A stretch of DNA of 64,000 bases from Methylotenera_A aquatica (GTDB lineage: Bacteria > Pseudomonadota > Gammaproteobacteria > Burkholderiales > Methylophilaceae): contig OZ271846.1 in NCBI GenBank assembly GCA_965601485.1, forward strand, positions 682,001 to 746,000, read 5' to 3'. The stretch's first letter is position 1; each line of letters begins with the position of its first letter. This document shows positions 1 through 8,690 of this stretch, piece after piece. The position numbers and the translations under genes are program-made. Below the pieces are notes generated by a model that searched no databases, had not been told where the DNA came from, and saw only the letters and a program-made list of their open reading frames with translations.

Positions 1-93
1 TAAAAGACTTTAATGAAGGATAGTTCAGCGAGCACTGATTTAGCTAATTAAAATAAAATAAAATAAAGTGATAAAAAGTTCAATCTTTGAATT

Positions 94-852
94 TTAGTAT
101 TTATTATGTTTTCTTGGTTCTTGTGTCAACGTTAAAACGCCTCTAAGTAGGTTCACTTCTTCTTTTTCCAGTCTTGCACGGGCGTAAATTCGGCGCAAAC
201 GCTCACTCAATTTTTTTGGCGCGGCAGGGTTTAGGTAGCCAATATGCAACAAGGTTTGTTCTAAATGCGCATAAAAACCTTCTAAAGCATCGTTGGTGGC
301 GAGTTCAGTAGCTTCTGGGGCATCGATTACACCATTTAATATGGCCATTCGCAATTCATAGCACATCACTTGTACAGCAGCAGCTAAATTTAAAGAGGAG
401 TATTCTGGGTTAGCAGGAATCATCGCCAGCATTTGGCAGCAATCTAACTCTGCGTTGCTTAAGCCGCTCATTTCTGTGCCAAACACAAAGGCAATTGGCT
501 GGTTGGTAGCAATTTTGCTGGCCTCAATCGCGGCAGTGCGTGCGCCAACGGTTTCGTGGGATAAATAGCGTTTTCTGGCGCTCATGCCCACTGCAAACGC
601 GCATCCTTTAAGTGCTTCGCTTAAGTTATCAGTAACAATGGCACGTTCTAGTAAATCGGCTGCACCAGTTGCAAGTGCAGTGGCATGCGCATCAGGGAAT
701 TTATCGGGCTTAACTAAATACAAATGCTTTAAGCCCATGGTTTTCATGGCGCGCGCTGCAGAGCCGATATTGCCAGGGTGGCTGGTTTGGCATAATACAA
801 CACGTATGTTATCGAAAATGCAACTTTCGTTGCTATGCGTTGTTGTTAGCAA
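94..852 (-). CDS. trmJ: tRNA (cytidine/uridine-2'-O-)-methyltransferase TrmJ
   Basis: This SpoU/SPOUT-family enzyme 2'-O-methylates position 32 in the anticodon loop of tRNAs, using S-adenosylmethionine. The 252-residue protein has the expected features: an N-terminal strand followed by HPGNIGSAARAM, then GTEMSGLSN and NLAAAVQVM, which form the deep trefoil knot that binds the cofactor in this family. A C-terminal helical tail (about residues 200-250) is typical of TrmJ rather than TrmL. Length is normal. It is transcribed away from suhB, an arrangement I recall from other betaproteobacteria. The first residues (about 1-15) are poorly conserved, so the start could lie slightly downstream. Confidence 0.93.
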   Translation of the reverse strand: MLTTTHSNESCIFDNIRVVLCQTSHPGNIGSAARAMKTMGLKHLYLVKPDKFPDAHATALATGAADLLERAIVTDNLSEALKGCAFAVGMSARKRYLSHETVGARTAAIEASKIATNQPIAFVFGTEMSGLSNAELDCCQMLAMIPANPEYSSLNLAAAVQVMCYELRMAILNGVIDAPEATELATNDALEGFYAHLEQTLLHIGYLNPAAPKKLSERLRRIYARARLEKEEVNLLRGVLTLTQEPRKHNKY

Positions 853-1202
853 AAAATTACTCCTTACATATCAAACATATGCCGCGTCGCAATTTTTGCT
901 AACGCTTAGTCTAGCTTAGAAATTTGAATTTCAATTAAAAGTAGATTTAACTTTGTGACTAAAGCCATAAACGTTAAAATAGCATTTTAACAGTTCTTTA
1001 AAATTGTTTTTCGCTGATTTTCATCACAATTTTCAATACACACATGGCTAAAATTGGTCTTTTTGGTGGATAAAGCGTAAGGCGTAAAGTTGAGTAATAC
1101 TGCTGACATTTCAATTAGTACGGCGAAGTATTATTCAATTTTGCAACGCTGCGATTTGCCTTCGCAGGTACCGATTTTTGACTTAAAGTAAAGACCACAA
1201 AC
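853..1202. other. Divergent intergenic region between trmJ and suhB
   Basis: This 350-base stretch carries the promoters of two divergent genes. It is AT-rich. A 33-codon open frame beginning with TTG at 1090 ends just before suhB, but it has no convincing ribosome binding site and no recognisable product. I see no RNA gene or strong hairpin. Confidence 0.5.
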
Positions 1203-2012
1203 ATGCATCCAATGCTTATTAACGCAGTAAAAGCCGCGCGTGAAGCGGGCCGTATTATTAACAAAGCTTCCAATGATGTAGGCGCACTAACCTTTCAAAG
1301 CAAAGACTTTAACGATTTTGTGAGTGAGGTTGATCGCTCAGCTGAGCAAGCGATTATTGATACCTTAAGATACGCCTACCCAGATCATGGTTTTTTGGGT
1401 GAAGAGAGTGGTAATACCAACCAAGAATCTGAAAATATTTGGATTATTGACCCGCTAGATGGGACCACTAATTTCCTGCATAACTTTCCGATTTATTGTG
1501 TTTCAATCGCGCTGCAACAAAAAGGCGTGCTGACACAAGCGGTGATTTATGACCCAGTAAAAAACGATTTGTTTACTGCCACTAAAGGTCGCGGCGCGTT
1601 TTTAAACGATAAGCGTATTCGCGTGGCTAATCGAAGTAAGTTACAAGCCTCACTGATTGCTACTGGCTTTCCATTTAAAGATTTTACGCATTTAGATACT
1701 TATTTGGATATGCTCAAAGAAATGATTAAAAGCACCAGCGGTATTCGCCGCCCAGGCTCTGCTGCACTAGATTTGGCTTATGTAGCAGCTGGATATACAG
1801 ATGGCTTTTTTGAGATGAATTTGTCTAGCTGGGATATCGCCGCAGGTGGCTTGTTGGTGCAAGAAGCGGGGGGTATTGTGGGTGATTTTGAAGGTAACGA
1901 AAGCTGGCTTACTACGGGTAATATTGTGGCGGCTAACCCAAAAGTTTTCTCTCAGATGTTACAAGTGCTAAGCCCGCATTTAACAAACGCACAAAAAACC
2001 AAATTCGCTTAG
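1203..2012 (+). CDS. suhB: Inositol-1-monophosphatase SuhB
   Basis: This is a Mg2+-dependent, Li+-sensitive phosphatase of the inositol monophosphatase fold. In Proteobacteria SuhB is also a partner of the NusA/NusB antitermination complex during rRNA synthesis, which is known for E. coli and inferred here. The 269 residues include the metal-binding signatures GEESGN (near 67) and IDPLDGTTNF (near 83), and the C-terminal WDIAAGGLLVQEAGG signature. The start MHPMLINAVKAAREAG matches the usual SuhB N-terminus. It stands alone on the plus strand, and a decayed recombinase remnant lies directly downstream. Confidence 0.95.
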   Translation: MHPMLINAVKAAREAGRIINKASNDVGALTFQSKDFNDFVSEVDRSAEQAIIDTLRYAYPDHGFLGEESGNTNQESENIWIIDPLDGTTNFLHNFPIYCVSIALQQKGVLTQAVIYDPVKNDLFTATKGRGAFLNDKRIRVANRSKLQASLIATGFPFKDFTHLDTYLDMLKEMIKSTSGIRRPGSAALDLAYVAAGYTDGFFEMNLSSWDIAAGGLLVQEAGGIVGDFEGNESWLTTGNIVAANPKVFSQMLQVLSPHLTNAQKTKFA

Positions 2013-2054
2013 AACCATATTGGTAAGCTAAATGTTAGCAAGCGTGTTTGACAA

Positions 2055-2329
2055 ATGTTTTGCAGACTTAAAAAATCCGCAACGTGTAATCCATTTAATC
2101 GCCGTGAGTACTTTGAATTAATGCGCTCGGCAGTGGATGCTGGCATCATTATTGCTACTATGAGCATGATTAAAATTTTATTTGCCCAATTGCACTTGGC
2201 ACCGCTGACAGAAACTATTTTGTTTAGCCTGAATTATGGCTTTGTTGATTCACATTTTTATACTTCACTGTGGCCATCAAACAGCCTGCCATCACTCTTC
2301 TGAATTGCACCAAAATTCGGCATAAATAG
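2055..2329 (+). pseudogene. Remnant of a Gcr-type site-specific recombinase (C-terminal part)
   Basis: The frame opened at 2055 reads NPFNRREYFELMRSAVDAG followed by a hydrophobic stretch ending in LFSLNYGF. From memory this resembles a conserved membrane-like segment of the large betaproteobacterial Gcr site-specific recombinases (COG4389). After LNYGF the resemblance moves to another frame, which reads LYFTVAIKQPAIT up to a stop at 2327-2329; the family has a similar F/HFTVATKQPA segment. The remnant therefore carries at least one frameshift and lacks most of the roughly 650-residue protein. The family assignment rests on recall of the motif and is moderately sure. That this is broken coding sequence is supported by the frame switch. 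Confidence 0.5.
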
Positions 2330-2622
2330 GATATAAGTTTTGAATATTTATTTTAATTTCATCCTTTAAAATTATGAAGCTGGCAATTAATTTAGTGGCA
2401 CGATATCTGCCAGATGAGTTAGTTAATTAAATATATGTTTTTATTGTATATTTTAATAAAATCGGCGTCAATTTTTCAGAAAAGTGCCGAAATTTTTACA
2501 ATGAACGATGAAAATTTGTACATCTTTTTAAGTCAATTGATGGTCAATGTTAAAAATGGTAATGGCGCTGTTAATATAACTAATTAGCCCAGTATTTATA
2601 ATCACTATATATAGAGCGCGCA
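2330..2622. other. AT-rich intergenic region upstream of mutS
   Basis: These 293 bases separate the recombinase remnant from mutS. They are strongly AT-rich with several short T and A runs. They presumably contain the mutS promoter, but I cannot pick one with confidence. No gene-like frame or strong hairpin is seen. Confidence 0.4.
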
Positions 2623-5232
2623 TTGACTGATATCACTAAAGATAAGGCAGCAAATAGTTACACGCCAATGATGCGCCAGTATTTGGGTTTGAAATCTCAG
2701 CATCCCGATATGCTGCTGTTTTATCGCATGGGTGATTTTTATGAACTGTTTTTTGAAGATGCCGAAAAAGCATCACGCTTGCTTGGCATTACCCTGACCA
2801 GACGCGGTACCAGCAATGGTGAGCCTATTAAAATGGCAGGTGTGCCTTACCATGCGGCAGAGCAATATTTAGCCAAGCTTGCCAAAATGGGTGAGGCGGT
2901 GGCAATTTGTGAACAGATTGGCGATCCTGCATCTATTAAAGGCCCTGTTGAGCGTGCTGTTACACGTATTTTAACGCCAGGCACTTTAACCGATACCGCT
3001 TTGCTGGATGAAACACGCGACAATGTGTTGTTGAGTATTTGTCTCGGCGATGGATTAATTGGATTGGCCCAATTGAATTTGGCTTCTGGTGAATTTATCT
3101 TAAGCGAAATTGCAATGAGCCAGCTATCACAAGAGCTTGCGCGTATCAATCCAGCCGAAATTGTGTGCGAGGAAAATCAACAGCATGCCGCGCAAATAGC
3201 CATTATTAATCAGCACAAAGCGCCCAAAAAACGGCTGAGCAGTTGGCAATTTGATTTAGATAGTGCAATCGCCAGCCTAACCAAGCAATTGAATACGCGT
3301 GATTTAAATGGTTTTGGATGTGCCGATCTAAAACCAGCTATTGCCGCTGCAGGTGCCTTATTGGATTACGTTAAGCATACACAGCGCGCCGTGCTGCCGC
3401 ATATTCATACCATTAGTGTGGCATCTACTTCTGAAACTATTCAGCTAGATGCCGCAACGCGGCGTAATTTAGAAATTGATATGACCTTGCGCGGTGAGGT
3501 GTCGCCTACGCTATATTCACTCTTAAATACTACGCAAACAGCCATGGGTGCACGTTTGTTGCGCATTTGGCTGCACCACCCGTTGCGTGATAGAAACTTA
3601 ATTATTAAGCGCCATGATGCAGTAGCTGAATTGCTAATGGCTTCGCAGTATCAGCATTTACAAAGCACCCTAAAAGCGATTGGTGATATTGAGCGCATCA
3701 CTACACGAATTGCCTTAAAAACAGCTAGGCCGCGCGATTTATCAGGTTTGGCGGCAAGTTTATTGCAATTGCCTTTATTAAAAAGCCAATTAGTTTCTGA
3801 TAAAGCTATTTTGCTAGAAACACTAGCCGCTAATTTGCAAGCTCCGTTGGCGGTTGTTGATTTATTGAGCAAAGCGATTCAGCCAGAGCCTTCATCTTTA
3901 TTGCGTGAGGGCGGCGTGATTGCAAATGGCTTTGATGCGGAATTAGACGAATTACGAAGCCTTCAAACCAATCATGGCGACTTTTTATTGCAATTTGAAG
4001 CTGCTGAAAAAGCCCGTACTGGCTTGCAAAACCTGAAAGTAGAATACAACAGCGTACATGGTTTTTATATTGAAATCAGCCGCGCACAGGCCGAAAACGC
4101 ACCAGCAGAATATCGCCGTCGCCAAACGTTAAAAAATGCAGAGCGTTTTATTACGCCTGAATTAAAAGCGTTTGAAGATAAAGTGCTTAGTGCAAACGAC
4201 CGCGCGTTGGCGCGCGAAAAAATGCTGTATGAACAAGTGCTTGATCAACTGATTCCATTTATAGTGGCTTTGCAAACCAATAGCGGCGCGGTAGCAAGCC
4301 TAGATGTTTTGTGTTGTTTTGCAGAGCGTGCAGAAAGCCTGAATTATGTGCAGCCACAATTTACACAAGTAGCAGGTATCGAGATTATTGCTGGACGTCA
4401 TCCAGTCGTAGAAAGCATTTCTGTGTCAAGAAATGGCCAAGCCTTTATTGCAAATGATATTTTACTTAATCCTTATCGGCAATTATTGCTTATTACAGGT
4501 CCGAATATGGGTGGTAAGTCTACCTTTATGCGACAAACAGCTTTAATCGTGCTACTGGCACATTGTGGCTGCTTCGTGCCAGCGAATGTTGCTAAAATTG
4601 GAGAAATTGATCGTATCTTCACGCGAATAGGCGCTTCTGACGATTTGGCTGGAGGACAATCAACCTTTATGGTGGAAATGACCGAAACCGCAAATATTTT
4701 GCATAATGCTACCGATAAAAGTTTAGTATTGCTTGATGAAATTGGCCGCGGTACCAGCACTTTTGATGGCTTGAGTTTGGCTTGGGCTGTGGCTAAACAG
4801 TTATTAGAAAAGAATAAAAGTTATACCTTATTTGCTACACATTATTTTGAATTAACGCGGATAGTTGATGAAGCTAAACAAGCCGCCAATGTACACTTAG
4901 ATGCAGTAGAGCATGGCCAAGGAGATAATAAGAATATTGTGTTAATGCACAAAGTAGAAGATGGTGCCGCTCATATGAGTTACGGCATACAAGTGGCGCA
5001 ACTGGCAGGTATTCCGAAAGCGGTGATTGCTACTGCCAAACGAAAATTAAAGCAATTAGAGAGCAACCAAATGGCGAAAAATGCGCAGCAACCCGATATG
5101 TTTACATATAACTCTGAACCAGAGCCATCGCCAACACATCCCGTGATAGAGGCTTTACAACATATTCAGCTAGACGATTTAACGCCTAAAATGGCCTTAG
5201 AGTGGATGTATGCAATGAAAAATTTGCTGTAG
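2623..5232 (+). CDS. mutS: DNA mismatch repair protein MutS
   Basis: MutS recognises base mismatches and small loops and recruits MutL using ATP. The 869-residue protein has the complete architecture: an N-terminal mismatch-binding domain with the signature FYELFFEDA (near 37), connector, lever and clamp domains, then the ABC-type ATPase with Walker A GPNMGGKST (about 626-634), the signature region DDLAGGQSTFMVEM, Walker B LLDEIGRGTSTFDG and the switch histidine in FATHYFELT. Length is standard (E. coli is 853). The start codon is TTG at 2623, chosen because the conserved YTPMMRQYL block follows about 14 residues later and no ATG precedes it. The gene appears to be transcribed alone. Confidence 0.97.
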   Translation: MTDITKDKAANSYTPMMRQYLGLKSQHPDMLLFYRMGDFYELFFEDAEKASRLLGITLTRRGTSNGEPIKMAGVPYHAAEQYLAKLAKMGEAVAICEQIGDPASIKGPVERAVTRILTPGTLTDTALLDETRDNVLLSICLGDGLIGLAQLNLASGEFILSEIAMSQLSQELARINPAEIVCEENQQHAAQIAIINQHKAPKKRLSSWQFDLDSAIASLTKQLNTRDLNGFGCADLKPAIAAAGALLDYVKHTQRAVLPHIHTISVASTSETIQLDAATRRNLEIDMTLRGEVSPTLYSLLNTTQTAMGARLLRIWLHHPLRDRNLIIKRHDAVAELLMASQYQHLQSTLKAIGDIERITTRIALKTARPRDLSGLAASLLQLPLLKSQLVSDKAILLETLAANLQAPLAVVDLLSKAIQPEPSSLLREGGVIANGFDAELDELRSLQTNHGDFLLQFEAAEKARTGLQNLKVEYNSVHGFYIEISRAQAENAPAEYRRRQTLKNAERFITPELKAFEDKVLSANDRALAREKMLYEQVLDQLIPFIVALQTNSGAVASLDVLCCFAERAESLNYVQPQFTQVAGIEIIAGRHPVVESISVSRNGQAFIANDILLNPYRQLLLITGPNMGGKSTFMRQTALIVLLAHCGCFVPANVAKIGEIDRIFTRIGASDDLAGGQSTFMVEMTETANILHNATDKSLVLLDEIGRGTSTFDGLSLAWAVAKQLLEKNKSYTLFATHYFELTRIVDEAKQAANVHLDAVEHGQGDNKNIVLMHKVEDGAAHMSYGIQVAQLAGIPKAVIATAKRKLKQLESNQMAKNAQQPDMFTYNSEPEPSPTHPVIEALQHIQLDDLTPKMALEWMYAMKNLL

Positions 5233-5237
5233 ATTAA

Positions 5238-5636
5238 TTAATCCGGATACAGATATTGCATCAATTTCGGCTTAATTATAAAGCTTAATGCCACCATTAA
5301 AATAGTAATTAGCAAGATAAAATAACGAAATAGAGCGGAATCTTGAACACCAAAATGCTCATCGACAAAATCTTTTAACGCAGTGGTTTCTAAGCCGTCC
5401 CAAAACTATATATAAGTTTTACCTGCGGCAACCTCATCGTATTCAAACTGTTTATATTTATTATCTATCTTAGTCAAACTTAAACTAGCTGGGTTCCAAG
5501 AATAGCTTTCATCCGAAAATTGTATAGATGGTGCATCCGATGTTTTAATGCATATATTGTTGATTTAATTACAACTACTGTTTGCTAAGTCTACTTTGGT
5601 TGCTGCCTGAAACAAACTACAAAATTGAAAATTCAT
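5238..5636 (-). pseudogene. Decayed gene for an unknown protein with a C-terminal membrane anchor
   Basis: Reading the minus strand, an ATG at 5636 opens MNFQFCSLFQAATKVDLANS, then hits a stop. One frame shift later the sequence reads CIKTSDAPSIQFSDESYSW and on to EVAAGKTYI, where a TAG stop (5406-5408) interrupts. The same frame continues after the TAG with FWDGLETTALKDFVDEHFG and a hydrophobic segment (ALFRYFILLITILMVALSF), ending KPKLMQYLYPD at the stop at 5238-5240. One frameshift plus one nonsense codon in otherwise protein-like sequence indicates a recently broken gene of about 130 codons. The shape is a soluble domain followed by one C-terminal transmembrane helix. I do not recognise the family. 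Confidence 0.55.
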
Positions 5637-5835
5637 TTTGAGTGTGTTGGATTTAGGCTTTTTGCTGATTATTTTATGGATGTGAGTTAGTAAAGCAAAA
5701 TAGCATTATAAAGCCGATAGAAAAACGCTTAAAAATGAATATGCCCTAAAGTAGAGCTCTTATTTAAGCATCTAAGCTAGACTGAGACTTTGAACCGTAA
5801 GGGCTTTTTAGGTAAGCAATTGTTAATTAGGAAGT

Positions 5836-5878
5836 AAAACGCCTATCAATAGGAATTGCGCTTATTGATAGGCGTTTT
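5836..5878 (-). terminator. Intrinsic terminator, 16-bp perfect stem
   Basis: A perfect inverted repeat, AAAACGCCTATCAATA on one arm and its exact complement on the other, flanks an 11-base loop. It lies about 30 bases beyond the stop of the minus-strand slyD gene and ends in T runs on both strands, so it can act in either direction. The 200 bases between it and the pseudogene at 5238-5636 show nothing else. Confidence 0.85.
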
Positions 5879-5908
5879 GTTGTTGCTGCCTTAAATTACA
5901 AAATTACT

Positions 5909-6388
5909 TTAGTGGTGATGGCCGCCAGCGCCATGAACGTGTTGATGGGTTACTTCTTCCTTGTTAGCTTTACGTACATCGGTAATGGTGGCTTTAAACA
6001 CTAAACGCTCACCTGCCCAAGGATGATTGCCGTCAACGACTACTTTACCATCCGCGATTTCGGTTACGGTGTATAAAATCACTTCACCCGTGTCATCTTC
6101 ACCTTCAAATTGCATACCTACTTTTAACTCGGTCGCTGGAAAAGCGCTAGCTGGTTCAATTTGAACTAATTCTTCATCGTAATCGCCAAAGCCATCAACG
6201 GGTTCTAAATTTACCTCAACGACATCGCCCACGCTTTTGCCATGCATTTCTTCTTCTACTTTTGGGAATATGTTGTCATAACCGCCATGCAGGTATGCAA
6301 CTGGGTCTGCACTTGATTCTAATATTTCTCCATCAGAGTTTTTAAGTTCATATGTCATGGTGACAACGGTATTCATCGCAACTTGCAT
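5909..6388 (-). CDS. slyD: FKBP-type peptidyl-prolyl cis-trans isomerase, SlyD type
   Basis: SlyD is a cytoplasmic prolyl isomerase and holdase chaperone that also binds Ni2+ and assists metalloenzyme maturation. The 159-residue protein opens with the typical strand NTVVTMTYELK, then PVAYLHGGYDNIFPKVEEEMHG, which starts the FKBP fold. The insert-in-flap chaperone domain (about 70-125) includes NHPWAGERLVFKATI. A short histidine-rich tail (HQHVHGAGGHHH) replaces the longer metal-binding tail of E. coli SlyD. The tail is what favours SlyD over the related SlpA/FkpB. It is a single-gene unit ending at the strong terminator at 5836-5878. Confidence 0.92.
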   Translation of the reverse strand: MQVAMNTVVTMTYELKNSDGEILESSADPVAYLHGGYDNIFPKVEEEMHGKSVGDVVEVNLEPVDGFGDYDEELVQIEPASAFPATELKVGMQFEGEDDTGEVILYTVTEIADGKVVVDGNHPWAGERLVFKATITDVRKANKEEVTHQHVHGAGGHHH

Positions 6389-6456
6389 TTTAATTCCTAA
6401 ATTTTAAATGTGAATATTTTAATCTAAATAGGCTTTAAATGTTTGATTAATTAAAG

Positions 6457-6938
6457 TTAGTGGTGCGAGTGATGCTGTCGCAATTGCCATGGCGGTATTG
6501 AATTTTTGCTCTTCCATAGGCCAAGTTTATTGGTTCTAGCGCTCCGTTCAGCAAGGTCTAGCGTATATTGAGTAACGTTTCTTAGATCAAGCGTGGCCGT
6601 TATTAATCATAAACACGCTTGAATCTTGATTATTACAATTTAGTTTGCCTAAACTTCGCTGGTTCTTATCAAGGCCAAATAAATAGACTTTTAAATTGGC
6701 ATTTTTACTTACATAGTTTAGTCAACGCTCGACGTGCCATTTTGCCATAAGTTGGATTACGCCAAGGTGAATCAATATCGGTTAAGCGTAGCTTGTATTT
6801 AATTAATACATCTTGAATTTTGACTGTATCGCCATCGTAAAAATAACTGATTTTAGGGCTTAATTCTTTAGCGTAAGCGCATGTGGTTCGGCTAATTAAT
6901 ACCAATAAAAATACAACTTTTAAAACAATAAGTCGCAA
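6457..6938 (-). pseudogene. Secreted staphylococcal-nuclease-like (SNase) protein, broken
   Basis: The intact front part (6705-6938) encodes a signal peptide (about residues 1-24) and the SNase start YFYDGDTVKI ... YKLRLTDIDSPW ... TYGKMARRALTKL, then a stop. Reading on in a second frame gives VYLFGLDKNQRSLGKL and MINNGHA, then a TGA where the family has Trp. A third frame gives RSARTNKLGLWKSKNSIPPW and ends at 6457-6459. This matches the family C-terminus (A+..KLGLW...PPW.WR). At least two frameshifts and stop codons make it non-functional as a full nuclease. In the front part the catalytic Glu of the DTPE motif appears as Trp. It sits between slyD and nadB on the same strand. Confidence 0.85.
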
Positions 6939-6964
6939 TGCACTAGCTACGAGTATTGATATAT

Positions 6965-8575
6965 CTAGTACTGGTTATCTAGCAGGCTAGAATAATTATT
7001 TGGGCTTAAAACGCTTGGAATCGCCTCATCCAGTAGTTCAGGGTAATCTTTACTATAATGCAGGCCTCGGCTTTCGTGGCGCTCAATTGCGCTAACCACG
7101 ATTAACTCGGCCACCTGTAATAAATTGCGCAACTCTATTAAATCGTTAGTCACTTTAAAATTACTATAAAACTCGTTTACCTCATCGCGCAACATATGAA
7201 TGCGATGTAATGCGCGGCTCAAGCGTTTATTGGTGCGCACAATACCCACATAATTCCACATAAAACGCCGCAACTCGTTCCAAGTGTGCGTAATGAGCAC
7301 TTCTTCATCGGCGTCGGTCACGCGGCTTTCATCCCAATACGGTAATAGGTGAAAATCTTGATACGGCGCACTCAATATGGCATTAGCCGCAGCTTGGCCA
7401 AATACCAAACATTCTAATAACGAGTTGCTAGCTAATCGGTTCGCACCATGTAAACCAGTACAAGCCGTTTCGCCAATCGCGTATAAGCATGCAATATCAG
7501 TAGAGCCAGTAGAGTCTGTCATCACGCCGCCGCAGCTATAATGGGCTGCTGGCACAACTGGGATGGGCTGTTTGGTAATATCGATGCCTAACTCTAAGCA
7601 ACGCGCATAAATGTTTGGAAAGTGCTCTTCAATAAAGGCCGCAGGCTTGTGCGTAATATCCAGATATACGCAATCTAAACCGCGTTTTTTCATTTCAAAG
7701 TCGATGGCGCGTGCTACTACATCGCGTGGCGCCAGCTCTGCGCGTTCGTCATGCTCTGGCATAAAACGCGTGCCATCAGGCAATTTTAACAAACCACCTT
7801 CTCCACGCACTACCTCACTAATCAAGAATGATTTAGCATGCGGATGGAAAAGGCAGGTAGGATGAAACTGAATAAATTCCATATTCGCCACGCGGCAACC
7901 TGCGCGCCAAGCCATGGCAATGCCATCACCTGTACTCACATCTGGGTTGGTTGTATACAAATACACTTTACCCGCACCGCCTGTTGCTAAGACGGTTTGC
8001 GCGGCGGCAATCGTCATTACGCGGCCATTACTGTTATCTAAAATATACGCGCCCAAGCATTGGTCGTTAACAGTATTTTTGTCTAATTTTTTTGCAGTTA
8101 CCAAATCAACCGCAATATGATTTTCTAGGATGGTGATATTGACGTGTTCCCGTACTTTTTGCGCTAACGTTTTTTGTACGGCTTGCCCGGTTGCATCGGC
8201 CACATGCACCACTCGCCTGTGGCTATGGCCACCTTCGCGCGTTAGATGAAAACTACTGTTGTCGGCTTCACGCGTAAATTCAACGCCCTGATTAATTAAC
8301 CATTCAATCGCTTCAAAGCCTTTGGTTGCCACCATGCTCGCCACTTCTATATCGCATAAGCCAGCACCTGCGATTAACGTATCTTGAATATGTTCCTCAA
8401 CTGTATCATCGCTATTTAGCACTGCCGCAATTCCGCCTTGCGCCCAACTGCTGGCGCTATCTGATATTTCACGCTTACTCACCAAGCACACGAGTTTGCT
8501 ATCGGCTACTTGCAAAGCCATGGTAAGGCCAGCCAAACCACTACCTATAATAAGTACATCAAATTGTTGTGGCAT
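6965..8575 (-). CDS. nadB: L-aspartate oxidase NadB
   Basis: NadB is the FAD enzyme that oxidises L-aspartate to iminoaspartate, the first step of de novo NAD synthesis with NadA. The protein shows the N-terminal dinucleotide-binding motif FDVLIIGSGLAGL, the family segment SSWAQGGIAA, the catalytic region EFIQFHPTCL and HYSCGGVMTD, the flavin-contact motif GLHGANRLASNSLLE, and the C-terminal succinate dehydrogenase-like helical domain. The open frame extends to 8626, but the extra 17 residues (MVKDKDKLL...) are not family-like. I chose the internal ATG at 8575 (MPQQFDVLIIG), giving 536 residues, the usual length. It is divergent from rpoE, a common betaproteobacterial neighbourhood. Confidence 0.94.
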   Translation of the reverse strand: MPQQFDVLIIGSGLAGLTMALQVADSKLVCLVSKREISDSASSWAQGGIAAVLNSDDTVEEHIQDTLIAGAGLCDIEVASMVATKGFEAIEWLINQGVEFTREADNSSFHLTREGGHSHRRVVHVADATGQAVQKTLAQKVREHVNITILENHIAVDLVTAKKLDKNTVNDQCLGAYILDNSNGRVMTIAAAQTVLATGGAGKVYLYTTNPDVSTGDGIAMAWRAGCRVANMEFIQFHPTCLFHPHAKSFLISEVVRGEGGLLKLPDGTRFMPEHDERAELAPRDVVARAIDFEMKKRGLDCVYLDITHKPAAFIEEHFPNIYARCLELGIDITKQPIPVVPAAHYSCGGVMTDSTGSTDIACLYAIGETACTGLHGANRLASNSLLECLVFGQAAANAILSAPYQDFHLLPYWDESRVTDADEEVLITHTWNELRRFMWNYVGIVRTNKRLSRALHRIHMLRDEVNEFYSNFKVTNDLIELRNLLQVAELIVVSAIERHESRGLHYSKDYPELLDEAIPSVLSPNNYSSLLDNQY

Positions 8576-8679
8576 AAACTCTATAAAGGAATGAACTATT
8601 AAGAGTTTATCTTTGTCTTTCACCATAAGCTAGTAATTTAAAATCTCAATTATTAACATACTAGGCTACGCGTTATTCC

Positions 8680-8684
8680 GGAGG
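8680..8684 (+). promoter_or_regulatory. Strong Shine-Dalgarno site for the upstream rpoE start
   Basis: GGAGG lies 6 bases before the ATG at 8691, ideal spacing. This supports initiation there rather than only at the ATG at 8802, where the family-like sequence begins. Confidence 0.6.
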
Positions 8685-8690
8685 ATGCAA

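Noticed and set aside
584..919. Plus-strand frame opposite trmJ
   Set aside because: It is the antisense shadow of a clear trmJ gene.
1090..1191. 33-codon frame upstream of suhB
   Set aside because: No convincing ribosome binding site, no family and TTG start; probably chance.
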